Counted from the stretch's first letter, positions 51,653 through 61,332 are shown. The stretch: 64,000 nt of DNA from Flavobacterium sp. SLB02 (GCF_009664855.1 NZ_CP045928.1:6114518-6178517), one strand, 5' to 3'. The notes: generated by a model not told the origin, from the letters alone. Made by a program: numbers and translations.

Positions 51653-51977
51653 TGTGGTTATAAGTTAATCAATCCATTTTTGAGCTATTGTCTTTCTTCA
51701 TTATGAATCTTTCACGAATTCATTGATATTTTTTCTCATTCTCTTTAAGAATATTTGCGGTCTTGATTTGATCATTACTAAATCTGCAGTCATTAGAGAT
51801 GTAATCGATTGTTTTTTCTGTAAAATCGCAATGAATTCACAAAAAAATAATATTATAATTCATATTTATATTCGACTAAAATTACATTAGTCGTATAAAA
51901 AGGGCATTTTATTTTTAATGCTTTATTTTATTTATGAAATTATTATGAATTTTAACTTTTTATATAAAAAAAATATT

Positions 51978-51985
51978 TATGTTTG
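51978..51985 (+). promoter_or_regulatory. Predicted -7 box of the SusCD operon
   Basis: TATGTTTG matches TAnnTTTG. The palindromic operator begins at the next base. Confidence 0.6.
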
Positions 51986-51999
51986 TGTAATCGATTACA
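51986..51999. promoter_or_regulatory. Perfect palindromic operator TGTAATCGATTACA
   Basis: A perfect 14-base palindrome with the central CG typical of LacI/GalR-family operators, placed exactly over the expected transcription start. A related site (TGTAATCGATTG) is 185 bases upstream, and the right half with its flank (GATTACAACTTT) is repeated at 52095-52106. No LacI-family gene is in this window. Confidence 0.6.
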
Positions 52000-52156
52000 A
52001 CTTTTTATCATAGCATTAAAAAGGAGCTGTTTAGAAATTAAAACAAGCATTATTCTCAGTAAGAATAGCCTTTTAGTAAATAAAAAGCGGAATAGATTAC
52101 AACTTTAAAAAACCACTTATAAAACAATAAACTATTAATAACTTAAACAATCAACC

Positions 52157-55100
52157 ATGAATTTTAAAGATTTATTTAACAAAGGAACACATTGTTGCTT
52201 TGCAGTTGTTTTCTTATTGTGTTTACTGACGAGCAATAGAATGAATGCTCAAACCGTAACACTTGAAGGAACCGTTAAAGATGCTGCAGGACTAACTTTA
52301 CCCGGTGTTAATGTATTAGAAAAAGGAACAAAAAATGGTGCTTCTACAGATTTTGACGGACGCTATAAACTAAAACTTTCAAACCCGAAAGCTATAGTTA
52401 CTTATTCCTTTATAGGTTTTAAGACTAAAGAAGAAGCCGTTGCCGGTAAATCGAAACTTGATGTTGTTTTATCTGAGGACTCCAATGCATTAAATGAAGT
52501 TGTTGTTGTTGGGTACGGATCAGTAAAGAAATCTGATTTAACAGGTGCAGTTTCTTCAATTTCAGGAAATGAATTGAAGAAAGTTCCTGTTTCTAATATT
52601 GCAGAAGCTTTAACGGGAAGAATAGCGGGAGTTCAGGTGACTTCAAGTGAAGGTTCTCCGGATGCAGATATTAAGATTAGAGTTCGTGGCGGAGGATCGT
52701 TAACCCAGGATGCTTCACCTTTAATTATAGTGGATGGTTTTCCTGTAAACAGTATGAGCGATATTGCAGCTTCTAATGTTGAATCAATGACCGTATTAAA
52801 AGACGCTGCTTCTACAGCAATCTATGGTTCCAGAGGAGCAAACGGGGTTATCATTATTACAACGAAAACCGGTAAAAATGGAAAAATGGACGTAAGTTTC
52901 AATATGTTCTATGGCATGAAAACAATGGCAAATGATATTGATGTTCTTCCGGTAGATGATTTTGTAAAATGGCAATACGAATATGCTTTGCTTTCTCAAA
53001 CTGATAAAACTATTATGAGCGATCCAAATTCTTATACCAAGTATTTTGGAAACTGGCAGGACCGCGATTTGTATAATGGAGTAAAAGGAACAGACTGGCA
53101 AAAGCAAATTTATGGACGTCGTGGTGAAGTAAGTAGCCGTGATTTAGGAATTCGCGGAGGAACAGACAAGTTGAGCTATAATTTTAATTATGCTTATTAT
53201 GATGAGAAAGCCATTATGGTTGGTTCTGATTATAAAAGAAATAACTTATCATTGGCATTAAAGAATAAAGCAAGTGATAAAATTGATCTTGGTTTTACAG
53301 TACGTTATTCTGATACAAAAATAAATGGTGGTGGTGCTAATGAACAAAATGAAGTTTCATCACTAGATAGCCGTTTGCGTCACAGTGTGGGTTATTCCCC
53401 AATTCCAATGCCGGGCTTGACTACAGATAATGATGACCAAAGTGTGAACAGTTATTTAGTAAATCCATTTTTGGCGATATCAGATAATAATCGCCAGCAA
53501 TCCAGAAAAAATTACAATTTATTAGGAAGCTTTGGATGGAAGCTTGCTGAAAATCTAAAATTTCAAAGTGATTTAGGATTAGATAATTACAATTATCAGG
53601 ATTATCGTTTCTATGGTTCATCGACCTATTTCTCAAGTACTGCTAAAGTTGGAGCAGGAAAGCCGGCAATGGTGATGAGCGATCGTAAAGATGTTCGTTT
53701 TAGAAATGCTAATACATTAAATTATGATTTCAAAAATATTTTGGGAGAAAACCATCATTTAACAGCACTTTTGGGAGAAGAAATGATCACTACTACTTCA
53801 AATAATGTAACCACGACAATGTTAAATTATCCTGGATTCTTTGACCTGAATGATGCAAGAAAATTGACAACTCAGGGAACACCGTTTTCTGTTGATAATT
53901 TTTACAGCCCTGATGATAAATTATTGTCATTCTTCGGACGTGTAAATTATGATTATAAAGATCGTTATTTATTAACAGCTTCTTTTCGTGCAGATGGTTC
54001 AAGCAGATTTATGGATGATAATAGATGGGGATATTTTCCAGCAGCAGCAGCAGCGTGGAAGATTTCTGAAGAAAGTTTCCTTAAAAACACTTCATGGCTG
54101 AATCTCTTGAAGTTAAGACTTAGTTATGGTGAAGCGGGTAATAATAATATTCCGGTAGGACAAACAGTTCAAAGTTATATGTCTAATACGAACTCTTATA
54201 TAAATGGTTTTGAAAGCTATTGGGCTCCATCGAGTGTTTTGGCAAATCCTAATTTGAAATGGGAAACTACCGTTACACAAAACGTTGGTCTTGATTTTGG
54301 ATTCTTTAAAAATCGTTTGAATGGAACTTTTGATGTGTATAAAAATGTAACTCATGATTTGTTAATAGAATTTCCGGTAGGAGGTACAGGATATAAAACT
54401 CAGTACAGAAATATGGGTGAAACTCAAAATACAGGTTTCGAAGCTACCGTAAACTTTGTAGCAATTGAAAGAGAGAATTTTGGTTTAAATTTTTCTGTGA
54501 ATGTAGGTATTAACAAAAACAGAATTAATTCTCTTGGTGTGATGGACAATTTTGGAGTAAATACCAACTGGGCATCTACTGATATTGGTAATGATTACGC
54601 AGTAAATGTGGGTTCACCAATGGGGTTAATGTACGGTTATCAAAGTGCCGGACGATACGAAGTATCGGATTTTGATTACACTGGAGGAAAGTATATTTTA
54701 AAATCCGGTGTTGTTGATGCAAGTAGTGCTATTGGGAGTGCTGTACAGCCAGGAATGATGAAATTAAAAAATACAGATGGTTCTGCAGATAATAAAGTTA
54801 CCGCATCAGATCAAACCATTATTGGTAATGCAAATCCAAAAAGTACTGGAGGTTTAGTTATCAATGCGAATGCTTATGGTTTTGATCTTTCTGCGGCTTT
54901 CAACTGGACTATTGGAAATGATATCTACAATGCTAACAAAGCTGAGTTTTCAACTTCAAACAGAAACGGGCAATATAAAAATTTAAGCACTGAAATGGCA
55001 GATGGTACAAGATGGACAAATTTAGATCCTGCTTCTGGGCAATTAGTGACAGATCCTGCTACATTAGAGGCGCTAAATGCCAACACGACAATGTGGTCTC

Positions 55101-55390
55101 CTTACATGCAGAAATTTATGTTTACAGACTGGGCAGTAGAAGATGGCTCTTTCTTTAGGTTAAATAATTTAACCTTAGGGTACAGCACACCGCAAGCATT
55201 GACCTCGAAACTGGGAGTAAGTAAGTTAAGGTTCTATTTTACAGCAACTAATGTTTTTATAATTACAAATTATTCTGGTCCGGATCCTGAGGTGTCAACA
55301 AAAAGAAAAACACCACTTACGCCAGGAGTTGATTATTCAGCATATCCTCGCAGCAGACAATTGGTTTTTGGTTTAAACCTTAATTTCTAA
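52157..55390 (+). CDS. SusC/RagA-family TonB-dependent outer-membrane receptor
   Basis: Outer-membrane importer of 1077 residues that takes up oligosaccharides or other nutrients with a SusD partner. After a signal peptide (about 1-31) a carboxypeptidase-regulatory-like domain (about 35-110) contains GTVKDAAGLTLPGVNVLEKG. The plug follows with NEVVVVGYGSVKKSDLTGAV near 114 and the SusC signature KDAASTAIYGSRGANGVIIITTK (about 215-237). The barrel ends RSRQLVFGLNLNF. There is no N-terminal STN signalling domain, so it is not a FecR-sigma type receptor. It is followed by susD after 16 bases. Confidence 0.95.
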   Translation: MNFKDLFNKGTHCCFAVVFLLCLLTSNRMNAQTVTLEGTVKDAAGLTLPGVNVLEKGTKNGASTDFDGRYKLKLSNPKAIVTYSFIGFKTKEEAVAGKSKLDVVLSEDSNALNEVVVVGYGSVKKSDLTGAVSSISGNELKKVPVSNIAEALTGRIAGVQVTSSEGSPDADIKIRVRGGGSLTQDASPLIIVDGFPVNSMSDIAASNVESMTVLKDAASTAIYGSRGANGVIIITTKTGKNGKMDVSFNMFYGMKTMANDIDVLPVDDFVKWQYEYALLSQTDKTIMSDPNSYTKYFGNWQDRDLYNGVKGTDWQKQIYGRRGEVSSRDLGIRGGTDKLSYNFNYAYYDEKAIMVGSDYKRNNLSLALKNKASDKIDLGFTVRYSDTKINGGGANEQNEVSSLDSRLRHSVGYSPIPMPGLTTDNDDQSVNSYLVNPFLAISDNNRQQSRKNYNLLGSFGWKLAENLKFQSDLGLDNYNYQDYRFYGSSTYFSSTAKVGAGKPAMVMSDRKDVRFRNANTLNYDFKNILGENHHLTALLGEEMITTTSNNVTTTMLNYPGFFDLNDARKLTTQGTPFSVDNFYSPDDKLLSFFGRVNYDYKDRYLLTASFRADGSSRFMDDNRWGYFPAAAAAWKISEESFLKNTSWLNLLKLRLSYGEAGNNNIPVGQTVQSYMSNTNSYINGFESYWAPSSVLANPNLKWETTVTQNVGLDFGFFKNRLNGTFDVYKNVTHDLLIEFPVGGTGYKTQYRNMGETQNTGFEATVNFVAIERENFGLNFSVNVGINKNRINSLGVMDNFGVNTNWASTDIGNDYAVNVGSPMGLMYGYQSAGRYEVSDFDYTGGKYILKSGVVDASSAIGSAVQPGMMKLKNTDGSADNKVTASDQTIIGNANPKSTGGLVINANAYGFDLSAAFNWTIGNDIYNANKAEFSTSNRNGQYKNLSTEMADGTRWTNLDPASGQLVTDPATLEALNANTTMWSPYMQKFMFTDWAVEDGSFFRLNNLTLGYSTPQALTSKLGVSKLRFYFTATNVFIITNYSGPDPEVSTKRKTPLTPGVDYSAYPRSRQLVFGLNLNF

Positions 55391-55406
55391 TTTAAAATTT
55401 ATCAAA

Positions 55407-57200
55407 ATGAAATATAAAGTAATAATAGCAGGATTGATTATCTCAGGTTTGTTGGCTTCTTGTCAGGATTTTGGAGATGAATTCTTTGATACTCCTGCGC
55501 AATCGACATTAGGAGACGAGATTATCTTTGCTAATGCTGAATTAGCACAAGGTGCTGTTGACGGTATAAAGGTATCATTTGGAGAGGAGCAGTCCTACAG
55601 AGGAAGACTTTTAGCTTATCAGGGATTGAATACAGATACGGAGTGGCTTTTAGCATCTTCTAGTGATAACGTTAAATCTGATTTGGTAGTTTACAATGCA
55701 AGACCCGATAATACAGAAATGAACTCGCCAAAAAATGCCTGGGCAATGATGTATGAAGGAATTGAACGTGCCAATTTGTGTATTAGAGGTTTGCGTAGAT
55801 ATGGTAATGTAAAATCTAATAAAGAATTAGGACAATTGTTAGGAGAAGCATTGACACTTCGTGCCATTTATTATGCCGATTTGGTAAGAAACTGGGGGGA
55901 TGTTCCTGCCCGTTTTGAACCAGTTGTTACTGCAACTATTTATATACCTAAAACAAGCCGTGACGAAATTTATAAGCAATTGATTGCAGATTTAGGTGAA
56001 GCTTCAGATTTGGTAGCCTGGCCTAATGAAACTGCAGCAACAAACAGTACAGAACGAGTAAATAAAGCTTTTGTAAAAAGTTTAAGAGCTCGTCTGGCAA
56101 TGATGGCAAGCGGATATCAGCAATATTCTGATGGAGTTAGAAGAAGTAAAGATCCGGAGCTTTCAGTAGCAAAAATGTATAAGCTGGCATTAGATGAATG
56201 CCGTTCAGTTATTAATAGTGGTTCTGCACATTTAGAACCAACTTTTGAAGGATTGTGGAGAAAATACAATCAGGAAGTTGTAACAGCCGGAGGAGAATCA
56301 CTTTGGGAAATTCCTTTTGCCGCTACAAGAGGAAGGGTACTCTTTACCTTTGCCGTTAGACATGATGCTGCAGATCAGTTTCAACAAATGGGAACTAATA
56401 AAGGTGGAGTTAACGGCCCGTTGCCATTTGTTTTTTATGATTATGACAGGGCTGATACCCGCAGAGATGTTACTTGCGTACCTTATAAATGGGGAGCTGC
56501 TGTAAATGGTAAAGCAAAACAAGAACTTACGGATTTACAGACCTGGTATTTTGGTAAATATCGTTTTGAATGGATGAACCGTCTTGTTACGGCTCCAAAT
56601 GACGATGGTCTAAATAAAATTTATATGCGATATGCAGAAGTGCTTTTAATTGCTGCCGAGACTGCTAACGAAATAGAAGGGCCAGGAGCTGCTGCAGGTT
56701 ATTTAAAAGAAATCCGACGCAGGGCTTTTGCGCCTGCAGATCAGGCTGTAAAAGTAGACACTTATGTTGATAAACTGACTGGTAAAGATGCTATGTTTAA
56801 TGCTATTGTTGAAGAAAATAAATATGAATTTACAGGAGAAATGGAGCGTAAATTTTCTCTTGTAAGATGGAATTTGTTAAAAGTAAAATTAGACGAAGCT
56901 AAAGTTAAAATGGCTGATCTTAAAACACGTTCTGCTGCTTATGCAGATGTGCCTTCAATATTGTACTATAAATATAAAGATGACGGAATTACATTGGATA
57001 TTTATGGTTTAAACCGAGGTGAAACTGTAGCTCCGGTTGGTTTTACATCCAAAGCATGGGATAAATTAGAAGATAATAAAATAACTACTTTGTACAAAGC
57101 CGGAGTTGATCCTGATAAAAGACAATTTTGGCCAATTTGGCAAACTTTTATTGATGCAAGCAACGGTCAGTTAACAAATGACTGGGTCTTAGGAAACTAA
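55407..57200 (+). CDS. SusD/RagB-family nutrient-binding outer-membrane lipoprotein
   Basis: Surface lipoprotein of 597 residues that caps the SusC barrel. The signal peptide ends in a lipobox, GLLASCQDFGDEFFDTP, with Cys about 19. TPR-like helices and the family segments RAIYYADLVRNWGDVP and RYAEVLLIAAETANE are present, and the C-terminal region shows EFTGEMERKFSLVRW. The ligand class cannot be read from the sequence. It sits between the SusC gene and a third lipoprotein gene with gaps of 16 and 33 bases. Confidence 0.94.
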   Translation: MKYKVIIAGLIISGLLASCQDFGDEFFDTPAQSTLGDEIIFANAELAQGAVDGIKVSFGEEQSYRGRLLAYQGLNTDTEWLLASSSDNVKSDLVVYNARPDNTEMNSPKNAWAMMYEGIERANLCIRGLRRYGNVKSNKELGQLLGEALTLRAIYYADLVRNWGDVPARFEPVVTATIYIPKTSRDEIYKQLIADLGEASDLVAWPNETAATNSTERVNKAFVKSLRARLAMMASGYQQYSDGVRRSKDPELSVAKMYKLALDECRSVINSGSAHLEPTFEGLWRKYNQEVVTAGGESLWEIPFAATRGRVLFTFAVRHDAADQFQQMGTNKGGVNGPLPFVFYDYDRADTRRDVTCVPYKWGAAVNGKAKQELTDLQTWYFGKYRFEWMNRLVTAPNDDGLNKIYMRYAEVLLIAAETANEIEGPGAAAGYLKEIRRRAFAPADQAVKVDTYVDKLTGKDAMFNAIVEENKYEFTGEMERKFSLVRWNLLKVKLDEAKVKMADLKTRSAAYADVPSILYYKYKDDGITLDIYGLNRGETVAPVGFTSKAWDKLEDNKITTLYKAGVDPDKRQFWPIWQTFIDASNGQLTNDWVLGN

Positions 57201-57233
57201 TCAAAATAACAAATAAATTATAGTTATATAATT

Positions 57234-58799
57234 ATGAAAGCAAAATATATATTTAAAGGATTGCTGGCTATGTTTTTATTGATAGTTGCCGGTTGCGAAA
57301 GCTACAACGAACCAGTATTGGAAGACATAGGAGCAAGTAGCGTATTTTCTCCAATAGAGCTTAAAGCCTTTGTTAGAAATCAAACTTCAGTCGAATTGAA
57401 CTGGACAGTAAAAAATGATGTAGATCATTACGTGGTAGAATTTAGCGCAGACGACACTGAGTTTAAAACAATCTACAAAACAGTTAATGTATTACCAACA
57501 GAACTTCCGGTAACAATTCCGTTAGAAGGAGAAACCGTTTATTCAATCAGGGTAAAAGGAGTAAGTGCAGCAGGTTTAGCAGATTCTAAATGGTCTTATG
57601 TCACTGCAAAAACATTAACGGAGCAAATTTTATTTCCTATTGAGGACAAAGATGTTGAGGCAACAAAAGTTACCTTAAGATGGACTCCAAATAGTACTGT
57701 AACTCAAATTACGATTGCACCGGGCGGAATTACACACAACATTACACCTGCAGAAAAAACAGAGGGAGTGGCAGTTGTAATGGGATTAACTGGTGAAACA
57801 GATTATGCAGTGACTTTATTAAACGGAACTAAAACAAGAGGAGTCAGAAGCTTTAAAACTGGAATCGATATAGGAACTGGTATTTTAGTAAAAGAAACAG
57901 ATGACTTAAATGCTGTAATTACAGCCGCTCCTGCAGGTTCAACATTAGTGTTGATGCCTGGAGATTATAATGTGTTTAAAGGTGAGATAATAGTAAATAA
58001 AGAAATTACCATAAGAGGATTACGAGCTGGCGATAAACCAAAATTACATGTTAAGTTTACACTTACTGCAGGTACTGGTAAAGTTTCATTAATTGATTTG
58101 GATTCAGAGGGAACCTCTGTGGGAGATACTAGTTTTATTACAGTATCTGGCGCTAATACTAATTATGGAGATATTTTAATTAGTGGTTGTTATATTCACG
58201 ACTATTTACGTGCCTTAATGTATGGAGCTGTATCTGGTTCAAAAGTAACTTCATTTACTGTGGATAATACTATTGTAAAAAATGTAAATACTAATGCACA
58301 AGCAGATTTTATAGATTTCAGAAATACTTACGTAGCAAGTATAGTGGTGAAAAACAGTACCTTCAACTCTTGTTCAATAGGACGTGATTTTGTTCGAGTT
58401 GATGCGGTACTTCCTGCTAATGGTGGTTTTTCAGGAACTGGATTAACAACAAATGTGTTAATTGATGGTTGTACATTATATAATGTGTCAAATACTGCGG
58501 GGAATAAAAGAATTTTATATTTGCGTTTTGGATCAAATACATCAACAGTAAAAAATACTTTGATTACATCAACAAGTGCAATTTATACCAATCAGACAAC
58601 TACATTCCAGCCATTATTTAATAAGAACTATTATTATTTAGCACCAAGTTTCACTAATACTGCAATTGCAAGTAATAAGGTGGATACTTCAGCAACTACT
58701 GCAAACCCACAATTTACAGATGCTGCAGGTGGTAATTTTACAATTGGTAATCAAACATTAAAAGACAATTTAATTGGAGATCCACGTTGGATTAAATAA
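57234..58799 (+). CDS. Surface lipoprotein with Fn3 repeats and DUF4957/DUF5123-type beta-helix
   Basis: Lipoprotein of 521 residues (lipobox LIVAGCESY, Cys about 21). Two fibronectin-III-like domains (about 37-125 and 130-210) precede a right-handed beta-helix region (about 225-510). Its marks are LNAVITAAPAGSTLVLMPGDYNV, IVNKEITIRGLRAGDKPKL and the DUF5123-like end with NPQFTDAAGGNFTIG. Proteins of this layout are found as the third gene of SusCD operons, often in pectin loci, and may bind glycan at the surface. No lyase active site was identified. It is the last gene of the operon before a terminator. Confidence 0.82.
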   Translation: MKAKYIFKGLLAMFLLIVAGCESYNEPVLEDIGASSVFSPIELKAFVRNQTSVELNWTVKNDVDHYVVEFSADDTEFKTIYKTVNVLPTELPVTIPLEGETVYSIRVKGVSAAGLADSKWSYVTAKTLTEQILFPIEDKDVEATKVTLRWTPNSTVTQITIAPGGITHNITPAEKTEGVAVVMGLTGETDYAVTLLNGTKTRGVRSFKTGIDIGTGILVKETDDLNAVITAAPAGSTLVLMPGDYNVFKGEIIVNKEITIRGLRAGDKPKLHVKFTLTAGTGKVSLIDLDSEGTSVGDTSFITVSGANTNYGDILISGCYIHDYLRALMYGAVSGSKVTSFTVDNTIVKNVNTNAQADFIDFRNTYVASIVVKNSTFNSCSIGRDFVRVDAVLPANGGFSGTGLTTNVLIDGCTLYNVSNTAGNKRILYLRFGSNTSTVKNTLITSTSAIYTNQTTTFQPLFNKNYYYLAPSFTNTAIASNKVDTSATTANPQFTDAAGGNFTIGNQTLKDNLIGDPRWIK

Positions 58800-58819
58800 G
58801 TAATATTTATAGATTAGTT

Positions 58820-58858
58820 TAAAAAGGGATGCAGTTTTTGCATCTCTTTTTTTTTTGT
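58820..58858 (+). terminator. Terminator of the SusCD operon
   Basis: GGGATGCA and TGCATCTC (one G-U) with loop GTTTT, flanked by A-run and a long T-run; it can also act for the convergent pentapeptide gene. Confidence 0.8.
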
Positions 58859-58917
58859 TTCTAATTTTGTAAAGATTTTCACACTCACTTCAAAACCCCG
58901 ACTGAAAACTTTTTCAA

Positions 58918-59490
58918 TTATTCAATATCCAAATCAAATTTTTCTAATAATCCCGCAAGTGCAGCATGGGATACTTTGGTTCTTTTAATTTTATTTTCAG
59001 ATGGATCAAAAGTGTAATTTCTTGACGTTCTGAAATCTGTTTTCTCTAAAATACAATCCTGAAAAGTAGCATTGGCAAGATCACAATTTTTAAAAATAGA
59101 CAAAGACAAATCAGTATTCGAAAAATCTACATCTTTTAGGGAGCAATCTATGAAGTTTGTCTTTTTTAATTTTTTGTAAATAAAAGTCGAATAATCAAGA
59201 AGACAATCCTGAAAAGACATCGAAAATAAAAAGCTATTGCTGGCACTGAAATCTAATCCCATTAATTTACAGCCAATAAATTTGATGTTTTTTAATCCTG
59301 TATTTTTAAGAACAGAAAGCGAGAGATTACAGTTTTTAAAAGTACAATCTAAAAAATCGATCGAACTAAAATCACTTTTAGAAAAGTTGCAATTGATAAA
59401 TTCGCAGTTTACAAATTCATTATCAGATAATTTCTGATCAGAGTAATCAATAGTGTCAAAGGTTTTGTTCTGGTGCAATGCAGTATCCAT
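58918..59490 (-). CDS. Pentapeptide-repeat protein
   Basis: Protein of about 190 residues made of pentapeptide repeats (A/C-(D/N)-(L/F)-x-x) forming a right-handed quadrilateral beta-helix. The start is the ATG at 59490. Repeats run from DNEFVNCEFINCNFSKSDF (about 21) through LDCTFKNCNLSLS, DYSTFIYKKLKKTNF and CDLANATFQDCILEKTDF (about 160). It is soluble with no signal peptide. Length and fold are like Qnr/McbG-type DNA-mimic proteins that bind gyrase, but a protective role is unproven. A small acidic gene ends 41 bases upstream. Confidence 0.87.
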   Translation of the reverse strand: MDTALHQNKTFDTIDYSDQKLSDNEFVNCEFINCNFSKSDFSSIDFLDCTFKNCNLSLSVLKNTGLKNIKFIGCKLMGLDFSASNSFLFSMSFQDCLLDYSTFIYKKLKKTNFIDCSLKDVDFSNTDLSLSIFKNCDLANATFQDCILEKTDFRTSRNYTFDPSENKIKRTKVSHAALAGLLEKFDLDIE

Positions 59491-59531
59491 GATGTTAAGT
59501 TGAGGTTTTAGAGGATTTAAAAAATGGCAGT

Positions 59532-59732
59532 TTATTCTAATTCGATACAATCGAAAACTTCATTTTTTAATACCCTTTCGTTTATTTCGTCTTCACTGTC
59601 AATTCTTAAAATGTTATCACAATCTTCAAGATCAAAATTCCATAAAGCGTTTGGCAGCAATTCCTGAAGTAATGCATTTGCGAACTCTAATTTCGAATTT
59701 GTATCAACGGAAGTTTTAAAAACATAAATCAT
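59532..59732 (-). CDS. Small acidic conserved protein
   Basis: A 66-residue protein starting MIYVFKTSVDTNSKLEF. It is acidic, with LLPNALWNFDLEDCDNILRIDSEDE in the middle, and has no signal peptide. Similar short proteins occur in Bacteroidota as hypothetical proteins and have a compact alpha/beta pattern. Function unknown. It is the first gene of a likely pair with the pentapeptide-repeat gene. Confidence 0.7.
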   Translation of the reverse strand: MIYVFKTSVDTNSKLEFANALLQELLPNALWNFDLEDCDNILRIDSEDEINERVLKNEVFDCIELE

Positions 59733-59802
59733 AATTTGCTTTTTTTATGTTTGCAAATTTCAATAAAGGCTTTTCGTTTTGATAGGATTCTGCAAGCAAT
59801 AA

Positions 59803-60723
59803 TTAGGATTTATCAATCAATTTTCGGTACTGAACAGGAGTAATTCCTTCATGTTTTTTAAAGAAACGGCTAAAGTAGGATTGATCTTCGTGACCTACCT
59901 TCATGGCGATTTCACTAACAGAAAGCGTAGTTTGGTACAATAGATATTTGGTTTCCAGTAATATGGTTTCATCAATCCATTTTGCTGCTGATTTTCCTGT
60001 AACAGTTCTCACAGATTTATTCAAATGATTTGGCGTAACGTTTAATAACGACGCATAATAATGAACCAAATGGTGTGTTTTTATATTTTGATGAATTAAC
60101 TCTTTGAACTTGTTTGCAATAACTTCGGCAGCCGAAATGCTTTTAGCACTTTTAACCGAATTTTTATTCATTTCATAAAACAATGTAATCAAATACGATT
60201 GCACGATATTGAGATTTGCACTTGAGGTTTCAGAATATTCTTTTTGAAGCCGCTTAAGAATAGCTGTAATATCAGTAACATCGTTAACATCCAGCGTGAT
60301 TTTTGGATTACCGGAAATTTTCATAAAATCAAATTCATTAATCATTTCGCGGCTGCCGTATTTTCCAATTAAAATATCGGGGTGAAATTGGCATATATAA
60401 CCTTTGTGTATATTATTAACATTCTCAAGCGAGAAGATCTGGCCTGCAGGTATCACAATTATTTCGTTATCTGTAGTCGTAAATTCCTGATATCCCAATT
60501 TCATAACATGCTGACCTGAGGAAATAAAAATTAAAGTGTGGCAAGAATGTTTAGAAGGCGGAACCGGATACTGCATTTGCATCATGTCCTCAATTTCAAG
60601 ACAGAAAAAATGATCGGAATTCGATTTGAAAAGCAAATGAATAGGATTGTCTTGTCCTAGAAACTTCTCGCGAAATCCTGTTGGGCTATAGGTTTTTATT
60701 TTTTCAATTGTCTTTGCTTTCAT
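59803..60723 (-). CDS. AraC-family transcriptional regulator
   Basis: Regulator of about 306 residues with an N-terminal cupin-like sensor (HSCHTLIFISSGQHVMKLGYQEF, and EIIVIPAGQIFSLENVNN) and a C-terminal AraC domain with HLVHYYASLLNVTPNHLNKSVRTVTG and SVSEIAMKVGHEDQSYFSRFFKKHEGITPVQYR. The start is the ATG at 60723; a TTG two codons earlier overlaps the preceding gene. Ligand and targets are unknown. It begins two bases after the DUF6642-like gene ends. Confidence 0.92.
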   Translation of the reverse strand: MKAKTIEKIKTYSPTGFREKFLGQDNPIHLLFKSNSDHFFCLEIEDMMQMQYPVPPSKHSCHTLIFISSGQHVMKLGYQEFTTTDNEIIVIPAGQIFSLENVNNIHKGYICQFHPDILIGKYGSREMINEFDFMKISGNPKITLDVNDVTDITAILKRLQKEYSETSSANLNIVQSYLITLFYEMNKNSVKSAKSISAAEVIANKFKELIHQNIKTHHLVHYYASLLNVTPNHLNKSVRTVTGKSAAKWIDETILLETKYLLYQTTLSVSEIAMKVGHEDQSYFSRFFKKHEGITPVQYRKLIDKS

Positions 60724-60725
60724 AT

Positions 60726-61289
60726 TCAATAATACAATCTAAAATCGAGCAATTTGCACAAAGCATAATGTTTTTGATACAATTCCTCTACCACTTCAGT
60801 AATATCATCATTATCCTGATACAAACTAAAAAAAGCTTTATCGATTGTACTGGAACTGGCAATTTTATTATAAGTAGATCCGTAACCAGAAATCGCGCGC
60901 GCGCCGGTGATGTCCAGAAAATATTGGGCTTCTTCGTCATTTAAATCCAGTACTTTCAGATTGGCAAAATGAATGATTTTACCTTTCATCTTCCCTTCAA
61001 AAAGTTCCGCTATTTCTTCGAGGCTGTAATAATAATCATGAAGGCAAATAGTATTGGCTTCACCTGGCATTACCAGATAAATGATCTCATAATCCTTAAA
61101 ATTATGATCTTCATAAAGCAATACATTCAAACTTTCTTCCAGGCCTTCAATCGTATCGCAGGTTTTATAAATACTGGCAATACCTTGATCAATAGCGATT
61201 TCTTCTAAGTTCTTTACTACTAGAGTTGCTCTGTCATCGTCTACGTCTGGAACACCTTCGAGGCAGAAGATGAATTTTTCGTAATCCAT
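60726..61289 (-). CDS. DUF6642-like protein
   Basis: Cytosolic acidic protein of 187 residues. The N-terminus DYEKFIFCLEGVPDVDDDRATLVVKNLEEIA and the middle EIIYLVMPGEANTICLHDYYYSLEEIAELFEGKMKGKIIHFAN suggest an alpha/beta fold; I match it to the DUF6642 family with moderate confidence. The function is unknown. The gene is directly upstream of the AraC regulator (two-base gap) and has a predicted promoter. It could be a partner or target of that regulator. Confidence 0.65.
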   Translation of the reverse strand: MDYEKFIFCLEGVPDVDDDRATLVVKNLEEIAIDQGIASIYKTCDTIEGLEESLNVLLYEDHNFKDYEIIYLVMPGEANTICLHDYYYSLEEIAELFEGKMKGKIIHFANLKVLDLNDEEAQYFLDITGARAISGYGSTYNKIASSSTIDKAFFSLYQDNDDITEVVEELYQKHYALCKLLDFRLYY

Positions 61290-61332
61290 ACTATTGTTTT
61301 CGGGTTGCTGATAAGTCTTTGTTTCCTATCTC

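Larger units (their letters stand above)
51653..52156. promoter_or_regulatory. Long leader and control region of the SusCD operon
   Basis: About 500 bases without a supported gene. It holds a diverged operator-like site TGTAATCGATTG at 51801-51812, an inverted repeat CGACTAA/TTAGTCG at 51873-51893, a -7 box and palindromic operator at 51978-51999, and a direct repeat of GATTACAACTTT at 51993 and 52095. The predicted start site leaves a leader of about 160 bases. Confidence 0.6.

Noticed and set aside
51662..51838. Minus-strand stop-free stretch of about 50 codons (QKKQSITSLMTADLV)
   Set aside because: No start codon and no family match; part of it overlaps the operator-like site. It may be a gene remnant, but there is not enough evidence.
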